Assembly (NCBI GenBank): GCA_013289875.1
Contig: JABCZC010000017.1
Location: 1 to 64,000, forward strand
Reading direction: 5' to 3'
DNA: 64,000 nt
Source of the DNA: Acidobacteriota bacterium
GTDB lineage: Bacteria; Acidobacteriota; Terriglobia; Terriglobales; Acidobacteriaceae
The notes under the pieces were generated by a model, which searched no databases, had not been told where the DNA came from, and saw nothing but the letters and a program-made list of their open reading frames with translations. The position numbers were made by a program, and so were the translations under genes. Numbering within the stretch: position 1 is the first letter of the stretch; each line of letters begins with the position of its first letter. This document shows positions 16,587 to 24,174 of the stretch, in pieces.

Positions 16587-17740
16587 ATGACCTCTGATGC
16601 AGCACAGAACGGGACGAAAGTGGTTCCGGTTCCACCTACACCTGCGGTGGCGGTGCTGAGTGACAGCATCCACTTTCACTGGGAAAAACAATCGTTTCGG
16701 ACAGATCTGATCTTTGTGTTACCGGTCGCGCTCTGCCTGTGCGCAGGGCTGGCGGCGGGCCATAAGGCGGCGGGAATGATTGCAGCCGGGGCGCGGCGAC
16801 CATTGGCTACGGCGCAAAGCAGAACATCGACGACTCGCAACTGCTTCCCATGATTTTTGCAACCCTGGGCATGGCCTTCTCGATCTTCCTCGGCATGGTG
16901 GTCGGGCATGAAAATTACCTGCTGATAGGGGTGACGGCCCTGTGGGGTTTTGGATACGGCATGCTCACGGCCCGGGAGGGCGGCTACGGGTGGGTGGGAC
17001 TGCAGAGCGTGGTGATGCTGGTGGTGGGATCAGCATTCCCCGCCTCGGCCAAAGCGGCGGCGATACGCGCCCTGCTGCTGCTGGCGGGAGGCGCGATTCA
17101 GGTGTTGAGCTCGAGCCTGATACTACGGCTCTTCGGTGAACTGCGCGCACATGTGCTGGCGCTTGCCAGCTATATCCAGGCGGAACAAGCCGCACTGCGC
17201 GTCGCCATGCTGAATGCTGCGGCGTCGTGGAAACAGGGGAACCTCGCGGGCTCGGCGCTGCCCTATTCCATTCGTCTGGCGGTGACGCTGGCAGTGAGTA
17301 CGCTGATCTACCAGCAGATGCATTTTGCGAGCGGATACTGGATTCCGATGACAGCCGTGCTGGTGCTCAAACCGGGAATCGCCGACACGGCCAGCCGCGC
17401 GATTGCGCGTACGCTGGGAACAGTGGCGGGGGCGTGGCTGATCAGCATCTTCGTCGCACACTTTACTCCATCGCCGACCTGGCTGGTTGTGTTCACTGTG
17501 CTGTTTGCGTGGCTCTCGTATGGAACGCTCAATGTGAACTATGCGCTGTTCGCCCTTTGCCTTACGGGGTATATCGTCTTCCTGCTATCGCTCGACAAGC
17601 TTCCAGAAATCGAGATCGCCCATCGGCGAGCGGTGGCGACGGCAATCGGGGGAACGCTGGCGCTGGGGGTCAGGCTAGTCGTCATCTACCGGTGGAGGAA
17701 GCTGCTTCGAGACAGTGGCGGGGCGGCGCCGATGGGATAG
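16587..17740 (+). pseudogene. FUSC-family transporter gene with a frameshift
   Basis: Two overlapping frames together encode one FUSC/aromatic-acid-exporter-like membrane protein of about 384 residues. Frame 1 runs from ATG 16587 (MTSDAAQNGTKVV) through the first helix and GMIAAGA. Frame 2 continues with AATIGYGAKQNIDDSQLLPM and then IFATLGMAFSIFLGMVVGHE to the stop at 17740, with a C-terminal FUSC_2-like four-helix block (GYWIPMTAVLVLKPGIADTA). The switch falls at the G-run 16788-16791: one extra G would restore a single frame. It is therefore a recent frameshift, a phase-variable site or a sequencing error. The family exports aromatic or phenolic acids. Confidence 0.8.
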
Positions 17741-17745
17741 GAGAA

Positions 17746-17772
17746 CCCAAGTCCGAAAATCCGGGCGTGGGG
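17746..17772. repeat. REP-like palindromic repeat, copy 2
   Basis: CCCAAGTCCG (17746-17755), loop AAAAT, CCGGGCGTGGGG (17761-17772). The arms pair imperfectly, with one wobble and one mismatch. It lies in the convergent gap between the FUSC gene and the SDR gene. Confidence 0.6.
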
Positions 17773-17797
17773 CGCCCGGAGTGTACGTGGGCGAGAC

Positions 17798-17821
17798 CCA
17801 GGTCCGAAAGCCCGGACCTGG
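17798..17821. repeat. REP-like palindromic repeat, copy 3
   Basis: CCAGGTCCG (17798-17806), loop AAAGCC, CGGACCTGG (17813-17821) form a perfect 9-bp stem, followed by AGCACCC as in the other copies. Copies 2 and 3 are about 25 bp apart, like a paired BIME. Confidence 0.7.
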
Positions 17822-17850
17822 AGCACCCAAATCTTCGGTTTACGCGCGCT

Positions 17851-18600
17851 TTAGCGGAGGCCACCGGAGGCGAGTATGGTCTCGCCGGTCAACCAGCCGG
17901 AATCGGCCGACGCCAGGAATACCGCGATTGGCGCGATATCTTCCGGTTGCGCGATCCGTCCGAGGGGCGTCTGCGCCTCGAAGTGCTTCTGGAATTCGCT
18001 ACCGACGAAGCCCGCGGCGTGAACGCCTGCGGTTTCGACCAACCCGGGATTAATAGAGTTCACCCGGATCTTCTTTGGCCCGAGTTCCTTAGCGAGCACG
18101 TGGGTTACGGCATCGACGGCACCCTTCGTCGCCGTATACACAGCGGTTGTGGGTGGGTTCAACGAACTGGCAGTCGACCCTATATTGATCACACTACCGC
18201 CCTCGGAACCGAAGTGCTTCGCGGCTTCCTGCGTAGCCAGGAGGAGGCCCAGAACGTTGGTATTGAACTGGCGGTGGAACTGTTCCTCGGTGATCTCGTC
18301 GAGCGCGGCGAACTGATAGACGCCGGCGTTGTTGACCAGTACATCCAGTTGTCCGAATGCTTTCTTCGTCTCGGCGAAGACACGCTGCACGTCTCCGGCT
18401 TTGGAAACATCGCCCTGGATGGCAACAGCCTTACCGCCGTTACCCTTGATTTCCGCAACGACCCGGTCCGCGCCCTCTTTGCTGGAGGCGTAATTCACCA
18501 CAACCGTTGCACCCTCGGCGGCGAGACCCTTGGCAATACCTGCGCCAATTCCCTTCGAGGCTCCCGTCACAATCGCTACTTTGCCTTTTAGCCTGCTCAT
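17851..18600 (-). CDS. SDR-family NAD(P)-dependent oxidoreductase
   Basis: 249-residue classical short-chain dehydrogenase. The Rossmann motif TGASKGIGAGIAKGL is at residues 12-26, NNAG near 90, catalytic Ser in NIGSTAS, and YTATK near 155. The C-terminal segment LASADSGWLTGETILASGG is typical of glucose-1-dehydrogenase/FabG-like members. The substrate cannot be told. The 128-bp gap upstream contains a palindrome that fits an ArsR operator, and the ArsR gene is next upstream on the same strand, so regulation by that protein is likely. Confidence 0.9.
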   Translation of the reverse strand: MSRLKGKVAIVTGASKGIGAGIAKGLAAEGATVVVNYASSKEGADRVVAEIKGNGGKAVAIQGDVSKAGDVQRVFAETKKAFGQLDVLVNNAGVYQFAALDEITEEQFHRQFNTNVLGLLLATQEAAKHFGSEGGSVINIGSTASSLNPPTTAVYTATKGAVDAVTHVLAKELGPKKIRVNSINPGLVETAGVHAAGFVGSEFQKHFEAQTPLGRIAQPEDIAPIAVFLASADSGWLTGETILASGGLR

Positions 18601-18630
18601 CCCTTTTTGCTCCCTGTCGATCCGGTAATT

Positions 18631-18654
18631 TTCGATATTTCGACAACTATCGAA
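18631..18654. promoter_or_regulatory. Probable ArsR-type operator upstream of the SDR gene
   Basis: TTCGATA (18631-18637), ten-base spacer, TATCGAA (18648-18654): a perfect 7-bp inverted repeat, 30 bp upstream of the SDR start codon. Its position and AT-rich character fit an operator for the adjacent ArsR-family repressor. Binding is inferred. Confidence 0.55.
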
Positions 18655-18728
18655 TTGATGAGGGGAGTGCGGAAACGATTCTCAATCTCGGAAGAAAGTT
18701 TTGTGAACCCGGCCAGGATGTCGCAGGT

Positions 18729-19028
18729 CTAGATCAGGTCTTTCCTGAGGCGCTCGAAATATGCCTCAAGAACATCGCGCTGCGGGAGATAGCTTACGAA
18801 CTTCCCTTTTCGCACCTGCTGTACCAGACCCGCAGTCTTGAGTTCCTTCATGTGGTGGGAGAGCGTGGCGGGGCTGATCTCGAGGCATTCCAGCACAGTA
18901 CCGCAGGCGAGCGCGTTTTCGTGGTCTCCCAGACGCCTGAGGATTTCATAGCGGCGCGGATCGGCGAGCGCTTTGGCGATCAACTGGATCTGATTCTCGG
19001 AAAGGGCCTTTCGTTTGGATATCGCCAT
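18729..19028 (-). CDS. ArsR-family winged-helix transcriptional regulator
   Basis: 99 residues; the whole protein is one HTH_20/ArsR winged helix. IAKALADPRRYEILRRLGDH leads into the HTH (ISPATLSHHMKELKTAGLV) and the wing (VRKGKFVSYLPQ). A Cys (ALACGTVLECLE) lies before the recognition helix, but no metal-binding CxC typical of arsenic or cadmium sensors is seen, so it is probably of the non-metal SdpR/NolR-like kind. It lies upstream of the SDR gene with a matching palindrome between them. Confidence 0.88.
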   Translation of the reverse strand: MAISKRKALSENQIQLIAKALADPRRYEILRRLGDHENALACGTVLECLEISPATLSHHMKELKTAGLVQQVRKGKFVSYLPQRDVLEAYFERLRKDLI

Positions 19029-19204
19029 TGCCGAACCTCAATCGGATTCCTGCTATTAGAGTATGCTCCGACCTGTTGACCAGCTTTCGCGGCGATGGTG
19101 TTGTCCTGGATCGAATGTACTTTCATCGCAAAGACGCAAACAGCGAGTAGGCAAATCCAGCCGACGTCAGACGTCAGCGTGAAGCAGCCTTGGATCGTAT
19201 TGTC

Positions 19205-20401
19205 CTACTCGACCTGCTGTTTGGCCTTGTAGCCGTCGCGGGCGATGATGTCGTACTTGAGCGGCTTGTGTTTCTCATCCTGCATGCGCAGGGGGTGGCC
19301 TTCGTTATCGACCAACTCGACGCGAAGTTTGCGATAGGTTCCGTCCTGCTTGGTGTTGGTGGGCGTGTAGGTGAGGACGTATTGGTTGCGGATGGATTCG
19401 TTAATGGCGGCGAAATCCTCCGGCAACTCGCCCTGAAAGCGCGGCTCGAAGTGCATTCCTCCGGTCATGCGCGCAAAGGTGTTCATTTCATTATCGGCCT
19501 GAAGGTAATCCATGTCTCGTATCTGGGCACCCATGCCACCACGGCCCTCGGTCATAGCGCGGACAAAGCCGCCAGTGCTGATGGTAAAGATGGTCACGTT
19601 GGGAGTGGCCTTGATCTTGGCGAACGTCTTATCGAGGGTGATCTTCGAGAAGGTATCGCGACCGGAACCGATGAGGATGATGTATTTTCTCCCCTCGACG
19701 CGGGTGAGGCGGTCGAGCGTCTGGTAGAGCGCGTCGAACATATTGGTTTCTTTCCAGGTGGGGATGGTGAGCGAATTAAGCGCATTCATCACGACACGCT
19801 TGTCCTGCGTGAAATCGGTCAGGATATTGGTGTGCATGTCGTAGGTCATGACAGCGATGTAGTCGTCGGGGCGCAGCTGTTCCGCAAAGTTGAAGGCCGC
19901 GTTACGCATGTCGTAGACAAAGTAGTAGCTGGTGGAGGCAAACTCTACGAGCAGGACAGCGGTGATGGGCGCCTTGACCTGTTGGAAGCTGGCGATCTCC
20001 TGCGGCTTGCCGTCCTCATAGACGCGGAAGTTTTCCTGCTTGAGGTTGGGAACAAACTGGTGGGTCTTTTCGAGGAGGACGCCTACATCGACGGTGACCA
20101 CAGGGACATCGATATGCAGCGAGAAGGGCTGCATACCAGGAGGGTTCTTGACAGTAGGCTCAGGCGGGGGCGGGGGCGCAGGCTCGTCTTTCTCCTTCTT
20201 CTTGGGAATGGCGATGGCGCCATTGTCGCCGGCTGGACCTCCTGCCTCGGGAGCGGTCTGGTCCGGTGCGGGCTGCTGCTGCGTACCGGGCTGCTGCTGC
20301 GTGCCGGGGGCTGGTGTGGTGCTTTGCTGGGCTGGAGCGAGAGCCGGGGACTGGGCCAGGAGCAGAACGACGCCAAGGGCTGCTGCGGAGATACACTTCA
20401 T
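19205..20401 (-). CDS. VWFA-related secreted protein (acidobacterial type), degenerate MIDAS
   Basis: 398 residues with a signal peptide (AALGVVLLLAQSPALAPAQQ) and a Pro/Gln-rich linker (PGTQQQPGTQQQPAP). Then comes a beta-rich domain (VVTVDVGVLLEKTHQFVPNL, EDGKPQEIASFQQV) and a von Willebrand A fold. This order matches the 'VWFA-related Acidobacterial domain' proteins common in this phylum, whose role is unknown. The MIDAS position reads LLVEFASTSYYF instead of DxSxS, so metal binding may be lost. It is divergent from the S55-type gene with 68 bp between. A second member with an intact DTSMS motif lies at 39714-40949. Confidence 0.88.
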   Translation of the reverse strand: MKCISAAALGVVLLLAQSPALAPAQQSTTPAPGTQQQPGTQQQPAPDQTAPEAGGPAGDNGAIAIPKKKEKDEPAPPPPPEPTVKNPPGMQPFSLHIDVPVVTVDVGVLLEKTHQFVPNLKQENFRVYEDGKPQEIASFQQVKAPITAVLLVEFASTSYYFVYDMRNAAFNFAEQLRPDDYIAVMTYDMHTNILTDFTQDKRVVMNALNSLTIPTWKETNMFDALYQTLDRLTRVEGRKYIILIGSGRDTFSKITLDKTFAKIKATPNVTIFTISTGGFVRAMTEGRGGMGAQIRDMDYLQADNEMNTFARMTGGMHFEPRFQGELPEDFAAINESIRNQYVLTYTPTNTKQDGTYRKLRVELVDNEGHPLRMQDEKHKPLKYDIIARDGYKAKQQVE

Positions 20402-20469
20402 AGCTTCCTCAATTGTGAGACTGCGGCATACTTTGCCGCAAGTGTGCGCAAACGGCTACTCTAAAAGAC

Positions 20470-22329
20470 GTGCGAAACCGTCGAAAGGACATGAGCCCAA
20501 GATTTCTTCTTTTTGTGCTGATGTGCGCCGCTTTTCTGCCGGGCCGGAGTGTGCCGGCCCAGAGTGTGCTGGATGTAACACCCGTCGCCGCCGTTCCTCC
20601 TCCATCTACCAGCTTTTTTCCCTTGAGCGAGATCCATCGCGGCCTGCATGGCACAGCGTATACGGTTTTTGAGGGAACGCAACCGGAAGCGATGGACGTG
20701 GAGATTCTGGGCCTGCTGCACAATGCCATCGGCCCCCACCAGGACATGATTCTGGTGCGGCTGCATGGAACGAAGCCGGAATATTCGGGCGTGGTGGCCG
20801 GCATGAGCGGCAGTCCTGTCTACATTGATGGCAAATTGCTGGGCGCACTGGCGTTTCGGATTGGCGAGTTCAGCAAGGAGCCAATCGCTGGCGTTACTCC
20901 GATCGGCGAGATGCTGGAGGTTCGGGATGAGGCGCGGGATAAAGGGCTCAGGGCTGAGAAACAGGGATCAGAGCAGGGATCAGGGAACAGGGATCAAGGA
21001 TTAGAAAAGGCAGCGGGAGCGGCTGACTCGGACATGGTTAGGCCAATCGAGACGCCGCTGGTCTTCACCGGGTTCAGCCCGGAGGCGCTGGCGTTCTGGA
21101 AAGAGCATGCTCAGGGGCTGGGACTGACGCCGATGGCTGGGATTGGCGGGAGCGGCAGCGTTGGTCATGAGATGACTCCGGTCACTCCGGGGTCGGTTCT
21201 TCCGGGATCGGCCGTAAGCGCGGTGCTGATTCGGGGCGACCTGGAGATTTCGGCGACGTGTACGGTCACCTATGTAGATCCGACGCAACTGCTGGCCTGC
21301 GGACATCCGATTACGCAATTCGGGCCGGTGTCTATGCCGATGACCAAGACGGAAGTGGTGGCGACCCTGCCTTCGTCCTATAACGCATTTAAGATCATCA
21401 ACACAGCGGAGACGGTCGGGTCGTTTACGGAGGATCGCGAGACGGCGATCCGGGGCCAGTTCGGCAAGGCTGCGAGGATGATTCCGCTGACCATGCATGT
21501 GGCGCAGGATGGGGCACTGGAGAAGCTGCGTACGCTGCATCTGGAAGTGATCGACCAGGAACAGCTCACTCCGCTGGCGGTAATGGTTTCAATCTTTCAG
21601 AGCCTGGCCCAGAGGAACGGCTACGCGGTGGAAACGACTTACAGAATGCGGGGCACGGTGAAGCTGGCGGGGTATCCGGTGGTCAAATTTGAGAACCTGA
21701 TTGCTCCGACGGATTTTGCGCCTGCGAACCTGGTGGCCGCGCTGGCGCTGGGCGAGCAGTTCAACCGGCTCTATGCCAATGCGGCGCGGCGGACTCCGAT
21801 TGAAAGCGTGGATGTGGATGTGGACGCGATTCCGGGAAGGCACACGGCGCAGATCGAGAGCGTGCAGGCGGGCGCGACGACGGTTCATGCCGGGGAGACG
21901 ATTTCGGTTGAAACGACAGTCCGTCCGTGGCGCGGAGATAGCAGGAACATCCGCATTCCGGTGACGCTGCCGGCGACGCTGCCGGATGGTCCGGTGCGGC
22001 TGCTAGTGAGCGATGGCGGAACGCTTGATCGATTGATGCAGCCCCCGCAATTCGGCGGCTCGACACTGGACGTGAGCGCTACTATCGAACAACTGAACAA
22101 TCTGCATGCCAATGATCGGCTCTATGTGACGCTGCTGGCTCCGGATGCCCAGGCGGCGATCGACGGGCACACATTGACGGCGCTGCCGATCTCGATGGCC
22201 AATGTGCTGGAGCCGGTTCGTGACAATCGCGGGATGACCCTGAACGGCGAATCGGCTGTTCCACTGGGGTCGGTTGCACTGGATGCGGTGCTCAGTGGAC
22301 AACAGGTTCTCACACTGCGGGTAGAATAG
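20470..22329 (+). CDS. SpoIVB/S55-type serine peptidase domain protein, secreted
   Basis: About 619 residues from GTG 20470 (612 from ATG 20491). A signal peptide (LLFVLMCAAFLPG) is followed by an S55-like domain: IHRGLHGTAYTVFEGTQPE and the Ser motif VVAGMSGSPVYIDGKLLGAL, as in SpoIVB. A downstream ACGHPITQFG also fits the family. These proteins are widespread in non-sporulating Acidobacteria, with no known substrate. A stretch of 23 codons (20941-21009; KGLRAEKQGSEQGSG...) is made from a dispersed GGGATCAGGG-type repeat and interrupts the peptidase domain in frame. The C-terminal third is beta-rich. Confidence 0.88.
   Translation: MRNRRKDMSPRFLLFVLMCAAFLPGRSVPAQSVLDVTPVAAVPPPSTSFFPLSEIHRGLHGTAYTVFEGTQPEAMDVEILGLLHNAIGPHQDMILVRLHGTKPEYSGVVAGMSGSPVYIDGKLLGALAFRIGEFSKEPIAGVTPIGEMLEVRDEARDKGLRAEKQGSEQGSGNRDQGLEKAAGAADSDMVRPIETPLVFTGFSPEALAFWKEHAQGLGLTPMAGIGGSGSVGHEMTPVTPGSVLPGSAVSAVLIRGDLEISATCTVTYVDPTQLLACGHPITQFGPVSMPMTKTEVVATLPSSYNAFKIINTAETVGSFTEDRETAIRGQFGKAARMIPLTMHVAQDGALEKLRTLHLEVIDQEQLTPLAVMVSIFQSLAQRNGYAVETTYRMRGTVKLAGYPVVKFENLIAPTDFAPANLVAALALGEQFNRLYANAARRTPIESVDVDVDAIPGRHTAQIESVQAGATTVHAGETISVETTVRPWRGDSRNIRIPVTLPATLPDGPVRLLVSDGGTLDRLMQPPQFGGSTLDVSATIEQLNNLHANDRLYVTLLAPDAQAAIDGHTLTALPISMANVLEPVRDNRGMTLNGESAVPLGSVALDAVLSGQQVLTLRVE
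20941..21009 (+). repeat. GGGATCAGGG-type repeat inserted in frame in the S55 gene
   Basis: The 69 bases contain several copies of CAGGGATCAGGGA-like units. The same motif occurs in non-coding DNA at 4006-4030 and at the end of the ASCH gene at 53567-53592. It adds 23 hydrophilic codons without breaking the frame. Confidence 0.65.
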
Positions 22330-22443
22330 CCGATGCAGGTGTAGACTCCCCCAAAATCCATCGGACTCGATTTTCGGCGTAATTTCCGGCGTGTGACCGG
22401 GAGCGAACCGAACCAGAGAACGAAGACAGGTTTCGAGATCACA

Positions 22444-23451
22444 ATGGCATTTATCAAGGGTTACGCTGTGCATGCAGCCGGGGCAGAGTTGCTGCCATTC
22501 AAGTACGATCCGGGCGAACTCAAGTCCGGCGACGTTGAAGTGAGTGTGACGCACTGCGGCGTTTGCCACTCCGACGCCAGCCTGGTGGACAACGACTGGG
22601 GGATGAGCCAGTACCCGTTTATTCCGGGCCATGAGGTGGTGGGCACGATTGCGGCGGTGGGATCGACGGTCGAGGGCTTCGCCGTGGGCGACCGTGTGGG
22701 CGTGGGCTGGCAGGCGAACTCCTGCGGGCGCTGCGAATGGTGCCGCAAGGGTGAAGAGAATTTGTGCGCGCAGGCTCAACCTACGTGCGTACACCGTCAC
22801 GGCGGATACGCCGAGGCGCTGAGGGTGAATGCGCGGTTCGCGATCAAGATTCCGGCGGGGCTGGAGAGCGAGACGACGGCCCCTCTAATGTGCGCTGGTA
22901 TCACGGTTTACACGCCCATGCGCGCACTGGGGATCAATCCTTCGTCGCGCGTGGGCGTGATCGGTGTGGGCGGGCTGGGCCACTTGGCGATTCAGTTTGC
23001 GCGGGTCTTCGGCGCCGAAGTGACGGCGTTCTCGAGCTCGCCAAACAAGGAAGACGAGGCATTGGCGCTGGGCGCGCACCACTTCGTCAACTCACTCGAG
23101 TCGAAAGCGGTAAACGGGCTGGCGGGAAGCTTCGATCTGATCGTTGCGACGGCCAACGCCGATCAAGACTGGGCAGGATACGTGAATACGCTGCGGCCGC
23201 ACGGCACGCTTTGCTTCGTGGGCGTGCCGCCAAAGCCAATCACGCTGCCGGCGTTTCCGCTGATCCAGGCCATGCGCGGGACCTGCGGCTCGAATATCGG
23301 CAGCCCGCAGCGCATTGCCGAGATGCTGGACGTGGCGGCTCGCCACGGCGTGAAGGCCAAGGTGGAGCGCTTCAAGATGGCCGAGGCCAACCAGGCGTTG
23401 CGGCGGACGAGAAAGAGCCAGGTGCGGTACAGGGCGGTGCTGAGTAATTAG
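22444..23451 (+). CDS. Zinc-dependent alcohol dehydrogenase, CAD/YahK-like
   Basis: 335-residue medium-chain dehydrogenase. Catalytic zinc residues are in CGVCHSD (about 38-44) and GHEVVG (about 60), and the structural zinc Cys are in CGRCEWCRKGEENLC (about 92-106). The nucleotide-binding motif GVGGLGHLAIQFARVFGAE is near 170. The pattern fits aldehyde reductases of the cinnamyl-alcohol/YahK group, which use NADPH to reduce aldehydes. ATG 22444 lies just before the conserved first strand (FIKGYAVHAAG). It is convergent with an AhpD-fold gene (16 bp). Confidence 0.92.
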   Translation: MAFIKGYAVHAAGAELLPFKYDPGELKSGDVEVSVTHCGVCHSDASLVDNDWGMSQYPFIPGHEVVGTIAAVGSTVEGFAVGDRVGVGWQANSCGRCEWCRKGEENLCAQAQPTCVHRHGGYAEALRVNARFAIKIPAGLESETTAPLMCAGITVYTPMRALGINPSSRVGVIGVGGLGHLAIQFARVFGAEVTAFSSSPNKEDEALALGAHHFVNSLESKAVNGLAGSFDLIVATANADQDWAGYVNTLRPHGTLCFVGVPPKPITLPAFPLIQAMRGTCGSNIGSPQRIAEMLDVAARHGVKAKVERFKMAEANQALRRTRKSQVRYRAVLSN

Positions 23452-23466
23452 CTGATGGCCGCGATT

Positions 23467-24039
23467 CTAAGCGCTCTTCCTCCTGTGGATGTCACAAAGC
23501 AAGTCGGAATGAATATTAAGACCGATATTGGTAACGTTGTAGAGATGTTCGCTGGCGACGAGCCATACGATCTCGCAAACCGAGCGTTCGGAATAAAAGC
23601 CGGCCAGGCGATGAAAGGTCTCGGGGTTGACCTTCTTGTCTCTGGTCAACTCGGTGACGTAATCAAGGAGAGCGCGTTCCGCATCGCTAAATAGAGGGCT
23701 AGTGGCATATTGGTCCAGAGCGTCGAATTTGGCTTGATTCATCGACGCCTTGATGGTGAATAACCTGCCTATATCGATGCAAAAGAGACAGACATTCGTG
23801 CGCGCTACCTGTTCCCGGACCAGCATGGCCGTCTCCGGCGACAACAACAGCTTCTTATCCAGCTTGCTGATCTTCGAGTAAAAGAGGCCAAATGCAAGCG
23901 GCAGACGTGCACTGAAGACCTTCAGAGGTGTAAGCACTTTGCCAAATTGCCGGCGTGTCATGGCGTACACCAGCTTCATCATCGGCCCGCGAGGCAACTC
24001 GATGGGCGCCAGGAATGTATCGAAATGTGATGTATTCAC
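23467..24039 (-). CDS. Carboxymuconolactone-decarboxylase/AhpD-fold protein
   Basis: 190 residues, all-helical. The core LVREQVARTNVCLFCIDIGR carries the CxxC of the AhpD family (redox-active pair). The following His seen in classic AhpD (CxxCxxxH) is not obvious here, since the position reads IDIGR. The N-terminal segment RRQFGKVLTPLKVFSARLPL is typical of CMD-like proteins that act as peroxidases or unknown oxidoreductases. Base composition is lower in GC than the neighbouring alcohol dehydrogenase. Confidence 0.85.
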   Translation of the reverse strand: MNTSHFDTFLAPIELPRGPMMKLVYAMTRRQFGKVLTPLKVFSARLPLAFGLFYSKISKLDKKLLLSPETAMLVREQVARTNVCLFCIDIGRLFTIKASMNQAKFDALDQYATSPLFSDAERALLDYVTELTRDKKVNPETFHRLAGFYSERSVCEIVWLVASEHLYNVTNIGLNIHSDLLCDIHRRKSA

Positions 24040-24174
24040 GAAGAACCCTCCATCATAAGGTGATGTGCGGTTTTGCCCGCCTGTTACTCTAATAACGTTT
24101 GCACTCCATCAAGCCGGACATCAATTTCCAGCTGCCCGCTTCATCAGCTGCTTTCTTGTAGACTCATTTTCAGC

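Noticed and set aside
17227-18591. A 454-codon plus-strand frame across the FUSC end and SDR gene
   Set aside because: It runs through two genuine genes in another frame and strand, with no protein-like pattern.
20083-20376. Minus-strand Pro/Ser-rich frame near the VWFA signal region
   Set aside because: Frame-shifted reading of the low-complexity PGTQQQ linker; no independent start signal.
19190-20464. A 424-codon frame antisense to the VWFA-related gene
   Set aside because: It lacks motifs and is the complement of a clear secreted protein.
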